From: Anaerolineae bacterium
GTDB taxonomy: Bacteria; Chloroflexota; Anaerolineae; Aggregatilineales; UBA2796
Reading direction: 5' to 3'
Length of the DNA stretch: 64,000 nt
Assembly: GCA_019637615.1 (NCBI GenBank)
Contig: JAHBVJ010000039.1
Coordinates: 1 to 64,000 of the forward strand
Shown: positions 19,850-29,072 of the stretch, one piece after another
Position numbering within the stretch: the first letter of the stretch is position 1
How the letters are laid out: the number at the start of each line of letters is the position of its first letter
The notes under the pieces: generated by a model
Told to the model about the DNA's origin: nothing
Database searches by the model: none
Seen by the model: the letters and a program-made list of their open reading frames with translations, nothing else
Made by a program: the position numbers and the translations under genes

Positions 19850-21643
19850 TTAGTCTCTTGTCTGCCCCAAGTAAGCCCGCTCGGACTCGATGATAGCTTG
19901 CTCCTCAGCCGTGTTCGCGCCGAGCTTCTTGAACAGCGGCGCGGGTTCCGCCAGTGCTTGTCCCGCAGCGAGTTGACTCGGTTGCCATGTGCCAGTCGCC
20001 TTGCTGCCATCGTAAGTCAGCCCGTCGTGCGAGTGCCCCGCCTCTTGATAGGCGCGGATCACCTGCTCACCGAACAGCGAACCCTGATACCCCAGATAGC
20101 CGTGCAAGCGCTCCGCCGTGAAGGGCAGGAACGGAGCCAGCAGCAGCTTCAGGTTATCGATCACGCGCAGCACGGTATACACAGCCGTCCCCGCGTCGTC
20201 CCGATCTTCCTTGATGCGCTTCCATGGCGCGCGCCGATCCAGATACGCGTTCGTGTCGCGCACCAGCGCCATCGCCTCATTCAGCGCGGATCGCAGCTTG
20301 ACCGTATTCAGCAGTTCACCGATTGTCTCGAACGCCGCCTCCGACTGCGCGATGATGGCTTTATCCTCGTCGCTCAACGCGGCGGGCGTCGGCACTTTGC
20401 CGTCGAAATTCTTCCGCGCGAAGCCGAGCATCCGGTTGACCAGATTGCCCCACGCGGCGACCAGCTCATTATTATTGCGCTGCACGAACTCCGCCCAGTT
20501 CCAGTCGCCATCTTTGGACTCAGGGAAACTGGCGGCGATGCAGTAGCGGATCGCGTCGGGGTCATAGCGTTCGAGGATGTCCGGCACCCACACCGCCCAG
20601 TTGCGGCTCTTGCTGAACTTCTGCCCCTCGATGTTCAAAAACTCATTGGCGGGCACGTCATACGGCAAGTTCAGATGCCCATCGCCTTCTTTGGCGTACA
20701 AGCCATCGATGCCGAGCAGTTCGGCGGGCCAGATCACCGTATGGAACTCGATGTTGTCCTTGCCGATGAAGTTGTAGATTTTGGCTTGCGGGTTGTACCA
20801 CCACTGCTTCCACGCGTCCGGCTGCCCGATGTTCTTCGCCCATTCGATGCTGGCAGAGAGATAGCCGATGACCGCTTCGAACCACACGTACATCTTCTTC
20901 TTTTCCCACCCCGGCAGCGGCACATCGATGCCCCAATCGATATCGCGCGTGATCGGACGCCCCATCAGGTCGGGCACCTTGTTGCGGGACAGCGCCAGCA
21001 CGTTCGGACGCCAGTGATCTTTCCCGTCGGCAAGGTACTTTTGCAGCGGCTCGATGAACGCGGCGAGGTTCAGGAAGTAGTGTTCCGTCTCGCGGATCAC
21101 GGGCGTGCTGCCGTCGTTCTTGCTGCGCGGATTGATCAGGTCGAGCGCGTCCAGCAGGTTGCCGCAGTTATCGCACTGGTCACCGCGCGCGTTGGCGTAA
21201 TGACAGATCGGACACTCGCCCTCGACGTAGCGGTCGGGCAAGAAGCGGTTCTCCGTCACGCTGAACAATTGCCGCTGTATCTCTTTGTACAGATAGCCGC
21301 GATCCAGCAGCGTCGTGAAGATGTCCTTCGAGACGGTGTGATGGTTCTCGGTGTCCGTATGCGTGAACAGATCGTAGCTGATGCCCATCGTGCGCTGCGT
21401 CTCAAGGAAGCGTTTATGATACTGCTCGAACAGCGCCCGCGCCGTGATCCCCCGCTTATCCGCTTCAACGGCAATCGGCGTGCCGTGCGCGTCAGAACCG
21501 CTGACCATCAGCACATGATTGCCCTTGAGCCGATGGTAGCGTGCAAAAATATCGCTTGGTAGGTACGCGCCCGCCAGATGCCCAACGTGCAAATCGCCGT
21601 TGGCATAAGGCCACGCTACCGATACATGGATGAACTCTGCCAT
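19850..21643 (-). CDS. metG: Methionyl-tRNA synthetase
   Basis: A 597-residue class I synthetase that charges tRNA-Met in the cytoplasm. It has AWPYANGDLHVGHLAG with the HIGH-equivalent HVGH at 19-22, SGSDAHGTP, a zinc knuckle CPICHYANARGDQCDNCG around 145-162, and the KMSKS-equivalent KFSKS at 342-346. The C-terminal helical anticodon domain is present (NLVNRMLGFARKNF) without a tRNA-binding Arc1p-like extension. GGAGGG sits ahead of the ATG. A structured leader or separate small RNA lies upstream (21704-21876). Confidence 0.97.
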   Translation of the reverse strand: MAEFIHVSVAWPYANGDLHVGHLAGAYLPSDIFARYHRLKGNHVLMVSGSDAHGTPIAVEADKRGITARALFEQYHKRFLETQRTMGISYDLFTHTDTENHHTVSKDIFTTLLDRGYLYKEIQRQLFSVTENRFLPDRYVEGECPICHYANARGDQCDNCGNLLDALDLINPRSKNDGSTPVIRETEHYFLNLAAFIEPLQKYLADGKDHWRPNVLALSRNKVPDLMGRPITRDIDWGIDVPLPGWEKKKMYVWFEAVIGYLSASIEWAKNIGQPDAWKQWWYNPQAKIYNFIGKDNIEFHTVIWPAELLGIDGLYAKEGDGHLNLPYDVPANEFLNIEGQKFSKSRNWAVWVPDILERYDPDAIRYCIAASFPESKDGDWNWAEFVQRNNNELVAAWGNLVNRMLGFARKNFDGKVPTPAALSDEDKAIIAQSEAAFETIGELLNTVKLRSALNEAMALVRDTNAYLDRRAPWKRIKEDRDDAGTAVYTVLRVIDNLKLLLAPFLPFTAERLHGYLGYQGSLFGEQVIRAYQEAGHSHDGLTYDGSKATGTWQPSQLAAGQALAEPAPLFKKLGANTAEEQAIIESERAYLGQTRD

Positions 21644-21703
21644 TGATGGATTTCCCTCCAGAAGTGCTGCGATTGTAACCGAACGCTGACCAAGAGAAAA
21701 TAA

Positions 21704-21757
21704 AACACGGCAAACAAAAAACCGCCGGAAAAATCAGCGGTTCTTGGTTGCCGTGTT
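21704..21757 (-). terminator. Nested intrinsic terminator upstream of metG
   Basis: On the minus strand the inner stem AACCGC/GCGGTT (21742-21737 with 21725-21720) runs directly into a T-tract (21721-21716). An outer 10-bp stem, AACACGGCAA (21757-21748) with TTGCCGTGTT (21713-21704), is followed by TTATTTT. It lies 60 bases before the metG ATG. Confidence 0.75.
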
Positions 21758-21876
21758 ACAGGAAACGAGTTAGTGCTTAGGTGCGGGCAGCAGTGAACTC
21801 GCCATCGTCGGGATGTTTCCCCGACCACGGTAAGTTACGCATCATTGCCAGTCCGTAGCAGTAATCGTTAATCATA
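21704..21876 (-). ncRNA. Candidate small RNA or attenuated leader upstream of metG
   Basis: A transcript from the extended -10 promoter at 21891-21883 would start near 21876 and reach a nested terminator at 21757-21704 after about 170 bases. A small stem, TCGGG/CCCGA, is visible in the middle. A 33-codon frame (ATG at 21875) begins almost at the start point without a ribosome site. It is not a recognisable T-box, SAM riboswitch, tRNA or 6S RNA by eye. Either it attenuates metG or is an independent RNA. Confidence 0.4.
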
Positions 21877-21882
21877 CCGACA

Positions 21883-21891
21883 ATTATAGCA
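21883..21891 (-). promoter_or_regulatory. Extended -10 promoter TGCTATAAT
   Basis: On the minus strand TGCTATAAT (21891-21883) matches the extended -10 consensus exactly. A TTGACA lies only 8 bases upstream, too close to act as its -35, so the TG extension would have to compensate. It points toward metG. Confidence 0.55.
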
Positions 21892-21953
21892 TAGCCTGTC
21901 AAGGGTGTTGCTAGAATTGTTCGTGATACTCGAACCTCACAGGAGTTGACGAA

Positions 21954-22754
21954 ATGCCTCACTACATCTGTCTGACGTGTGGCGTCCAATATGCCGAATC
22001 AAGCCAACCGCCGGAACACTGCCTGATCTGCGAGGATGATCGGCAGTACATCGGCTGGAACGGGCAGCAATGGACGACGTTGAGTGAACTACAACAGAAA
22101 TATGCTAACCGGTTTATGCCTATCGAACCCGGCCTGAACGCCTTCAAGACCACGCCGGATTTCGCCATCGGTCAGCGCGCACATGTGATCCAGACGCCGC
22201 ACGGCAACGTGTTATGGGAAACGGTCAGCTTGATTGACGAGGCGACGATTAAGACGCTCCGCGATTCGGGTGGCATTCAAGCCATCGCCATCTCGCATCC
22301 GCATTTCTATGACAGCATGGTGGAATGGAGTCACGCGCTAGGCGGCGTCCCGATCTACTTGCATCGTAGCAATCAGCCGTGGGTCATGCGCCCCGATCCA
22401 GTCATCCACTACTGGGATGGCGATACCTTCGCCATCAATCCGGATGTGACTATCATCCGCTGCGGTGGGCATTTCCCCGGTTCGTCAGTGTTGTATTGGA
22501 ACGCCAACGGCGGCGTCTTGCTCACGGGCGACACGATCTATGTCGTGCAAGATCGGCGTTACGTCAGCTTCATGTACAGCTACCCGAATTTGATTCCGCT
22601 GCCACCGTCCGACGTACGCTCTATTGTGGCGTCGCTTGAACCGTTTGAATTTGATCGTCTGTATGGGAGCTGGATCGACCGGTTTGTGGCGTCTGATGCG
22701 AAGGCGGCGGTGAAACGCTCGGCAGATCGCTATATCGCGCACATCACGGAATGA
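21954..22754 (+). CDS. MBL-fold metallo-hydrolase with N-terminal zinc ribbon
   Basis: A 266-residue protein. Residues 6-28 contain two Cys pairs (CLTC and CLIC), a likely zinc ribbon. The rest resembles a metallo-beta-lactamase fold with SHPHFYDSMVEW in place of HxHxDH, CGGHFPGSSVLYW as the second metal motif and LLTGDTIYVV as the Asp bridge. The ligand set is slightly unusual (HPH-Y-D). AGGAG precedes the ATG. It is single, divergent from metG and convergent with the kinase. The substrate is unknown. Confidence 0.8.
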   Translation: MPHYICLTCGVQYAESSQPPEHCLICEDDRQYIGWNGQQWTTLSELQQKYANRFMPIEPGLNAFKTTPDFAIGQRAHVIQTPHGNVLWETVSLIDEATIKTLRDSGGIQAIAISHPHFYDSMVEWSHALGGVPIYLHRSNQPWVMRPDPVIHYWDGDTFAINPDVTIIRCGGHFPGSSVLYWNANGGVLLTGDTIYVVQDRRYVSFMYSYPNLIPLPPSDVRSIVASLEPFEFDRLYGSWIDRFVASDAKAAVKRSADRYIAHITE

Positions 22755-22793
22755 CACCAATGGGGCGTGGCTGGCAAAATGCCTTCGATTGCC

Positions 22794-25700
22794 TCAACGT
22801 TGCTGCTCCGGCTCGGTGAGCGGTAAGCACACGGTGAAGGTTGTCCCGACGTTCACTTCGCTGGTGACGGAAATGCTGCCGCCGTGCAAACTAACGATCT
22901 CTTTGGAGATGGTCAGACCGAGTCCAGTCCCGCGTGTGGTGCCGTCATTGGCGCGTACGAATGGGTTGAAAATTTGCTCCAACATATCCGGCGCGATGCC
23001 GATGCCCGTATCTTGCACGCGTACCAGAATTTGATGCATATTGGCGGGATCGCGTTCCAGTTTCAAAGTGACATCGCCGCCAGCGGGCGTATAGTTGATC
23101 GCGTTGATGGTCAGGTTGGTGATGACCTGCTTGAGCCGACTCTCATCGATATAAGCGAACAATTCTTCGTCGGGGAGCGCCGCCCGCAGGTGAACACCCT
23201 TGTTGTTGGCCTGAATATCTTCCATCTCCACGACTTGCTGGATCAGGTGGCTCAGGTTCATGTCTGCCCGATTCAAGGTGATCTTGCCTTGTTCGAAGCG
23301 CGTCACATCCAGCAGGTCTTCCATCAGGTTGTGCATCCGATCCACAACCTGCCGGATGACCTTCAAATGCTCGTCAGTACGTTCGGGCTGTTTATCCAGC
23401 AAATATGATCGTAGTTTGAGGTTCGCCAACGGCGTGCGGAGTTCGTGCGAAGCGTTGGCAATGAAGCGATCTTTTTGCTGTTGCAGCGCTTTTTGCTGGC
23501 TAATGTCGCGGATGAGCAGTACGCCCGCAATACCCTGAACATCCTTCAAGCGGGTGAGCGTCATCAACGCGTCGAAGGTGCTGCCGTCGGCGCGCTTAAG
23601 TTGTGCTTCCATGCTCAAGTGGCTCGTCCGGTTCAGCCCTTCCGCAATGATCTTGGCAAACCGCTGCTCGTCTGCCTCATTGACCAGCAAGAACTTGTAG
23701 AAGTTGGGTACGCTGTCAAAGTCGTTATCTGAATAGTGGAAAATCTGATGGAACGCCCCATTCGCATACTGGAAGGTCACAAACGAATCTTTGAGCTGCC
23801 ATGTGACAACCGCCTCATCCATCGAGTTCAGGATGGCAGACAACCGCTCTTGTTCGCTGGCGAGGTCGTGCGTACGTTCCCGCACACGGTCTTCCAACTC
23901 ACCCTTATGCCGCAAGACTTCTTTATACAACCGTGCGTTTTCAATCGAGGTAGCGGCACGTTCAGCAAATGCTTGCAGGGTATTGCGGTCAGCGTCTCCG
24001 AAGGCATCGGGGTACATACTGCGCAAATCCAATACGCCGATCACGCCGTTGGGTGTGCGCAGCGGCATCACCAAGCGCGACCGTGTGCGGCGGTCTCCAT
24101 CCGAATAGGCAGGGCTAACCAGCACATCATGCACGTACAGCACGCGTTCTTCGCGCATCGTCTCATAAATGGCGATGTCTACGCTCAGGTCAGCGTCAGC
24201 AGCGGCTTGGTACTGTCCGGCACGGGCGATTCGCACGGCGTTCCCCGCTTTATCTTTCAGGATGATGCTGCAATCCACCTTGCCGAATTCACGTACCACC
24301 ACTTCCGCAACCTGTCGGCACAGGCTTTCCAGATCGCCCGCATCGACCAACGAGGTGTGCAGGAAGGAGGTGGCCTGATTCAGCACTGCCATTTGCTGTG
24401 CGTCCCGACGAATCTGGTCGAACAACTGCGCGTTCTGGATGGCGATGGCGGCTTGGTCGGCAAACACACGCAGGCGTTCGGCATGGATCGGCGTGAAGAA
24501 ATTTGGCGTATCGTGATCCAGATTCAGGAAGCCTACCACCTCGCCAAAAGCCATGATCGGCACGCCCAGATACGAGCGTATCCACGCCATTTCCGGCAGC
24601 ACCTGCCAGCCCGCAAAGCGCGAGACATCCGGGATCAAGCACGGCTTACCCGTTTCACGCATATATTTGATCGTATACAGATCGACGGGTAAGAAGTACG
24701 CCGTCCGTCCTTTGAATAACTCGCTCGTGCGTCCGCGTACATACGCCACGGAAGCGCCGTCGGGCGTGAGCATCACGATGCTGGCTGAAATATGCGGCAC
24801 TACGCGGTTAGCATTATCGAGGATTTCGTTCATCACCTCGTCGGGATCAAGGGATCGTGTCAGGGCACTGGCGGTATCGCGGAACGCTTCTGCCAAAGCA
24901 CGCTGCTCATGCTCCGCAGCTTGCGCACGATAGCGATCACTGACATCAATCGCGACGCCGCTGCCACCAATGATCTCCCCGTCGTTGGTGCGGATGGGCG
25001 AAAACCACGTTTCAAAAGTGAGGTTGGGCAGCACCAGAGAATGGATAATGCCGAGGAAACTCTCACCAGCTAACGCACGTTTACAGTTCTCCACGAGGTC
25101 AGGTTCGCGTTCGGTGAACAAGAAAATCGATCTGCCGACGAGGTCATCGGGATTCATGCCAGTGTTGTCTAGCCCTTTGCCAGACATGAACGTGACCAAG
25201 CCGTTGCTGTCGAAAGTGAACATAATCATCGGCGTGTTGGCGATCACGGTGCGGAAGCGTTCTTCGCTCGCGCGCAGTGCTTCCTTGGTGCGCTTACGCT
25301 GGATCACGCTCAAGATCATCTCAACCAATACTTTGAGCAGCGCGATGTCGCCCACTGCCCAATTACGTTCTTGCCGGAGCGTCGCAAAGCCAACATAGCC
25401 CGCCAGTTTGCCTTCATGTTGCATCGGCAGCATAAGGGCGGACTTGACGCCAGCACTCTCTAACGACTGCCGCTCATTGATGCCTTCCGGTGGGATCTGA
25501 TCAAGTGTCGGCAGATGCACAGTTTCTAGGTGCTGGAGCTGATCGAACCACCACGGATAACGTGAATAATCCGACATCTCTTCTTCATGCTCTAGATGTG
25601 GGATGCCATCCGCTACCCAATAGTGCGTGAGGCGCATCATACCGTCGGGCGATACCAACTGGATCACGGAGCAGCGATCCGCGCCGATGAAACGCCCGAT

Positions 25701-26954
25701 CCGCGACAACGCGCGCGTGATGGCAACGTCGAATTGGTCATCACCGAGGTTGACGAAATCCGAGGAAACCGTCGTCACCAAGCCTTCGATGCGGCGGCGA
25801 TGATGGAGCTGTTCCATCGCCTGAACGCGGTCAGTGACATCGCTTTGCAATCCGATGAAATTGATCAGGCGGTCTTGCTCATCGAAAACGGGATTGATCG
25901 TCAGGTCGTTCCAGAATACTTCGCCATTTTTGCGATAGTTCAGCACAATGCCATGAAATTGGTCTTTATCCACCATCGCCTGACGGATGCGCTGGATGCT
26001 GTTCGTATCCGTCTGCGGGCCTTGCAGCAACCGGATATTTTGACCGAGCAGTTCATCCCGCGTGTAACCTGTCATGTTCAAGCATGCCGGATTCACGTAG
26101 ACCATCGGGTTATCCGGTAAATTCGGATCAGTGATGAAGACGCCAGTATGCAATGTATTGAGCGCCGTCAACCATTGGTGGTTGGCGGATACCATCTTGC
26201 TCAGGGCATGGTCAGCACGATTCTGCGTCGTGATGTCGCGCAGCGTGAGCAGAAAGGCAGGCTCGGATTCCCATTCGGTATCCATCACGCGCAGTTCGAT
26301 GATGTTCTTGGTCTCGCCCTCACCGTTTAATGCGATCTCGGTCACTTGATGGGGGATTAGGGGGAGTTCGGTGGTCGAGCCGATCAACTGATCGAGGCTG
26401 CGACCGAGGAGGCGTTCTGCCGCCGCATTAGCGAACCGGATGACGCGATTCTTATCAATAATCAACGTCCCGTCCACGTTAGGGAGGATCACGTTACGAA
26501 AACGCGCTTCGCTGGTGATCAATTCCGACTCTAAGTAGCCGAGTTGACGCTGCATGTGGAAGTTTTCGACGATCAACGACAGCATCCGCGCCATCTGTGA
26601 TCCGATTTGCTGTTCTGGCAGCAAATAATCGGTGGCTCCGGCGGCGATGGCTTGTTCGGCTTCAGCTTCGTTTTCTGCCAGCGCGATCACGGGCAGACGA
26701 CCAGAAATAGCATGAAGGTAATCTTGTAACCGTTCGGTGGGTAGCGTCACTAGTACAGCATCGGCGCTCGTCCCTAACAACACTTGGTCAGCCTTAACAA
26801 TGCCATCCACCCGCGTGATCTTAAAACGCGTGGCGGACGTAGGCACGGTCAGCGCACGTTGAATCTGGTGGAGGTTAGCGTTTGAATCGTCGATCAGCAG
26901 CAATCGGACAGTGATCGGTGTCATGTGTTCGGTCGTCGGTGACAAAATTCGCAT
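22794..26954 (-). CDS. Multi-PAS/GAF sensor histidine kinase with degenerate receiver
   Basis: A 1386-residue soluble protein. Approximate order: a receiver-like domain (15-130), PAS (150-250), PAS (265-370), GAF (390-535), PAS (545-665), two GAF domains (690-1010), PAS (1040-1150), HisKA with phospho-acceptor His1170 in SHELRTP, and an HATPase domain ending with DTGIGIAPDM and GTGLGLTISKE. No membrane helices are seen. The receiver lacks the usual phospho-Asp (LVTLP at that place) and the Lys after GATDYL. No response regulator gene is adjacent. The start is uncertain, with AAGGAG about 17 bases upstream. Confidence 0.9.
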   Translation of the reverse strand: MRILSPTTEHMTPITVRLLLIDDSNANLHQIQRALTVPTSATRFKITRVDGIVKADQVLLGTSADAVLVTLPTERLQDYLHAISGRLPVIALAENEAEAEQAIAAGATDYLLPEQQIGSQMARMLSLIVENFHMQRQLGYLESELITSEARFRNVILPNVDGTLIIDKNRVIRFANAAAERLLGRSLDQLIGSTTELPLIPHQVTEIALNGEGETKNIIELRVMDTEWESEPAFLLTLRDITTQNRADHALSKMVSANHQWLTALNTLHTGVFITDPNLPDNPMVYVNPACLNMTGYTRDELLGQNIRLLQGPQTDTNSIQRIRQAMVDKDQFHGIVLNYRKNGEVFWNDLTINPVFDEQDRLINFIGLQSDVTDRVQAMEQLHHRRRIEGLVTTVSSDFVNLGDDQFDVAITRALSRIGRFIGADRCSVIQLVSPDGMMRLTHYWVADGIPHLEHEEEMSDYSRYPWWFDQLQHLETVHLPTLDQIPPEGINERQSLESAGVKSALMLPMQHEGKLAGYVGFATLRQERNWAVGDIALLKVLVEMILSVIQRKRTKEALRASEERFRTVIANTPMIMFTFDSNGLVTFMSGKGLDNTGMNPDDLVGRSIFLFTEREPDLVENCKRALAGESFLGIIHSLVLPNLTFETWFSPIRTNDGEIIGGSGVAIDVSDRYRAQAAEHEQRALAEAFRDTASALTRSLDPDEVMNEILDNANRVVPHISASIVMLTPDGASVAYVRGRTSELFKGRTAYFLPVDLYTIKYMRETGKPCLIPDVSRFAGWQVLPEMAWIRSYLGVPIMAFGEVVGFLNLDHDTPNFFTPIHAERLRVFADQAAIAIQNAQLFDQIRRDAQQMAVLNQATSFLHTSLVDAGDLESLCRQVAEVVVREFGKVDCSIILKDKAGNAVRIARAGQYQAAADADLSVDIAIYETMREERVLYVHDVLVSPAYSDGDRRTRSRLVMPLRTPNGVIGVLDLRSMYPDAFGDADRNTLQAFAERAATSIENARLYKEVLRHKGELEDRVRERTHDLASEQERLSAILNSMDEAVVTWQLKDSFVTFQYANGAFHQIFHYSDNDFDSVPNFYKFLLVNEADEQRFAKIIAEGLNRTSHLSMEAQLKRADGSTFDALMTLTRLKDVQGIAGVLLIRDISQQKALQQQKDRFIANASHELRTPLANLKLRSYLLDKQPERTDEHLKVIRQVVDRMHNLMEDLLDVTRFEQGKITLNRADMNLSHLIQQVVEMEDIQANNKGVHLRAALPDEELFAYIDESRLKQVITNLTINAINYTPAGGDVTLKLERDPANMHQILVRVQDTGIGIAPDMLEQIFNPFVRANDGTTRGTGLGLTISKEIVSLHGGSISVTSEVNVGTTFTVCLPLTEPEQQR

Positions 26955-27126
26955 TCATCTATTCTACACAGCTCTCCTTACAAAATGTTTAATAAGGTTA
27001 TTCTGGTTTGCAAAGTCGCGCTAGTCTGGCACACTGTGCGGAGCGTGTCACACAGACTGATAACCCATAAATTATATGGCTCCTATAGCAACCTTGAACA
27101 CACCGCCGACGCCAGATATTAAGACG

Positions 27127-27199
27127 GTTTAGCAACAACATCGTATGCCGTTAACCCAAATAGGCATTATGTTTCACACGTCGTTCACTATCTGTTAGC
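27127..27199 (+). promoter_or_regulatory. PHO-box-like 11-bp direct repeats before the first phn cassette
   Basis: Hexamers fall on one 11-bp phase: TTTAGC (27128), GTTAAC (27150), TTTCAC (27172), GTTCAC (27183) and GTTAGC (27194). The last three are contiguous units. This is the layout of PhoP direct-repeat units, best described in actinobacteria with a GTTCACC core. A possible -10 (TATCCT, 27209) follows. It suggests induction by phosphate limitation. Confidence 0.55.
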
Positions 27200-27260
27200 A
27201 CTATCCTTCTATCCTCAACTTTGTTATGCACCGTCTTGTCGATGATAGAAAGTGCTGCGT

Positions 27261-28115
27261 ATGCTTCAAATCACCGATGTCAAAGTCGTCTATCCAAACG
27301 GCAACGAAGCGCTGAAATCAGTCAGTTTCACGGCACAAAAAGGCGAAATCGTCGCTATCATCGGGCGTTCCGGCGCGGGCAAGTCCACGCTCTTACGCTG
27401 CGTTAACGGGCTGCAATCATCCACGGCGGGCACGGTCATCCTCGACAATGACAATATTACATCGATGTCCGCCGCCGAACTGAACCTCGCACGTCGCAAA
27501 ATCGGCTTTATCTGGCAAGAGTACAACCTAATTGATCGGTTGCCGGTGATCACCAACGTGTTAACTGGTCGTTTGGGCTACAACCGGGGCATTAGCTCTT
27601 GGCTTGGTTACTTTAGCCCGCAGGATCGCGACATCGCCCTGCATAGTCTTGAACGTGTCAATATGCTGCACCGTGCAAAATTCCGTGCCGACCGTCTGTC
27701 CGGCGGTGAAAAACAGCGTGTTTCCATCGCCCGCGCCATCGCCCAAGAACCCAAAATTATCCTAGCAGATGAGCCTGTCGCCAGCCTTGATCCTGAACTT
27801 GCGGTGCAAGTTATGGGCGATTTAGCACGGGTAGCGCGTGAAGTTGGCGTCCTCACGCTAATCAATATCCATCATGTAGAACTAGCCCGTCGGTTCTGCG
27901 ACCGCATCGTAGCGATTGCGCAAGGGGTGGTCGTCTTCGATGGAAAACCTGAAGACTTAACTGATGAAGTGCTCGATAACACTTATCGCTTCGACAAAGA
28001 CAAATATGAACAGGCGGACGCGGTTGTCAGCAAGCCGCCCTCAGCCATAGACGATCTCCTGATCGATTTACAAAATACGATGAAACAGGCTGGCAATCCA
28101 TCCGCAGCAGGGTAA
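27261..28115 (+). CDS. phnC: Phosphonate ABC transporter ATPase, first cassette
   Basis: A 284-residue ABC ATPase with Walker A GRSGAGKSTLLR, signature LSGGEKQRVSIARA and Walker B IILADEPVASLDPE, plus the PhnC-type start MLQITDVKVVYPNGNEALK. It drives uptake of phosphonates or phosphite with the PhnE and PhnD proteins encoded next. ATG at 27261 is preferred over an in-frame GTG at 27252 because it matches the second PhnC start exactly. The C-terminus has a variable tail after the PhnC core. Confidence 0.93.
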   Translation: MLQITDVKVVYPNGNEALKSVSFTAQKGEIVAIIGRSGAGKSTLLRCVNGLQSSTAGTVILDNDNITSMSAAELNLARRKIGFIWQEYNLIDRLPVITNVLTGRLGYNRGISSWLGYFSPQDRDIALHSLERVNMLHRAKFRADRLSGGEKQRVSIARAIAQEPKIILADEPVASLDPELAVQVMGDLARVAREVGVLTLINIHHVELARRFCDRIVAIAQGVVVFDGKPEDLTDEVLDNTYRFDKDKYEQADAVVSKPPSAIDDLLIDLQNTMKQAGNPSAAG

Positions 28116-28123
28116 AAGCGCAT

Positions 28124-29035
28124 ATGACTTCCAATGCTCAGGCCATTGACAAGAAAAATCAGACGTCCATATCGCCCGAATCCTTGCGTGTCGAATTGCG
28201 GCGTCCTTTCCCCCAACCGAGTCTACGCGGGATATTCATCTTGCTGGTAGTGGTATTCGTGCTAGCGGTAAGCTGGAACGCATCACGCCCGACCGCCATC
28301 AACCGCATAAATGGCATCGGGGATGTTGTTAGCCATATGGCGGACTTGGTTAGGCGCATGTTCCCCGTCCAGTTTGAGTGGGCACGCAACACCGAACGAA
28401 CGATTAACATTCTGGGCAACGAAATCACCATCGGCTGGCCTCTGATTGTGACAGCCGTCATCGAGACGATAGAAATGGCAATTATCGGTACCTTAGGCGC
28501 GGTGGTGTTGTCGATGCCGATCAGCCTGCTGGCAGCTAAAAATACGTCACCCCATCCGCTTATCTATCAGATCACACGGTTGACGTTGAATTTTATGCGT
28601 TCAATTCCAGAACTGATCTGGGGGCTGTTGTTCGTAGTTGGTGTCGGCCTTGGCCCGTTCGCCGGTGTGCTGGCACTGGCATTTGGCTCCATAGGCTCGA
28701 TGTCGCGCATCTATGCCGAAGCCATCGAGCAAATCGATCCACAGCAGGTATTGGCAGTCCGAGCGACCGGGGCTACTTCTATCCAGACCTTTTTATATTC
28801 GGTTATCCCGCAAGCGCTGCCCCTCTTGATTTCGTACTCGATCATCTATTTCGAGAGCAATGTCCGGCACGCCACCATTCTCGGCTTGGTAGGCGCAGGT
28901 GGCATCGGCCTCAAGCTGTGGGAATACACCGGGTTGGGGAACTATCCTCGCTTAATGGGCACCGTCATTGTCCTTGTGGTGGCAGTCACCATCATTGATA
29001 GGTTCAGCAATCAGATCCGTCAGCGTTTCATCTAG
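28124..29035 (+). CDS. phnE: Phosphonate ABC transporter permease, first cassette
   Basis: 303 residues with about six membrane helices after a cytoplasmic N-terminus. The EAA loop reads EAIEQIDPQQVLAVRATGA and is followed by FLYSVIPQALPLLISY, as in PhnE; it couples the permease to PhnC. It starts 8 bases after the phnC stop, so the genes are co-transcribed. It forms the membrane channel with PhnC at the cytoplasmic face. Confidence 0.92.
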   Translation: MTSNAQAIDKKNQTSISPESLRVELRRPFPQPSLRGIFILLVVVFVLAVSWNASRPTAINRINGIGDVVSHMADLVRRMFPVQFEWARNTERTINILGNEITIGWPLIVTAVIETIEMAIIGTLGAVVLSMPISLLAAKNTSPHPLIYQITRLTLNFMRSIPELIWGLLFVVGVGLGPFAGVLALAFGSIGSMSRIYAEAIEQIDPQQVLAVRATGATSIQTFLYSVIPQALPLLISYSIIYFESNVRHATILGLVGAGGIGLKLWEYTGLGNYPRLMGTVIVLVVAVTIIDRFSNQIRQRFI

Positions 29036-29072
29036 CGCGACGTGGTTTTAATAAGTACTCAAGGAGAGACAC

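Noticed and set aside
19898-21562. A 554-codon plus-strand frame opposite metG
   Set aside because: It is a GC-driven antisense frame with no ribosome site; metG on the other strand is certain.
21777-21875. A 33-codon leader peptide upstream of metG
   Set aside because: Its ATG lies at the predicted transcription start without a ribosome site and contains only a two-Met run. It is kept only as part of the RNA candidate.
21644-21876. T-box riboswitch for metG
   Set aside because: The conserved T-box antiterminator sequence (AGGGTGGNACCGCG type) is absent.
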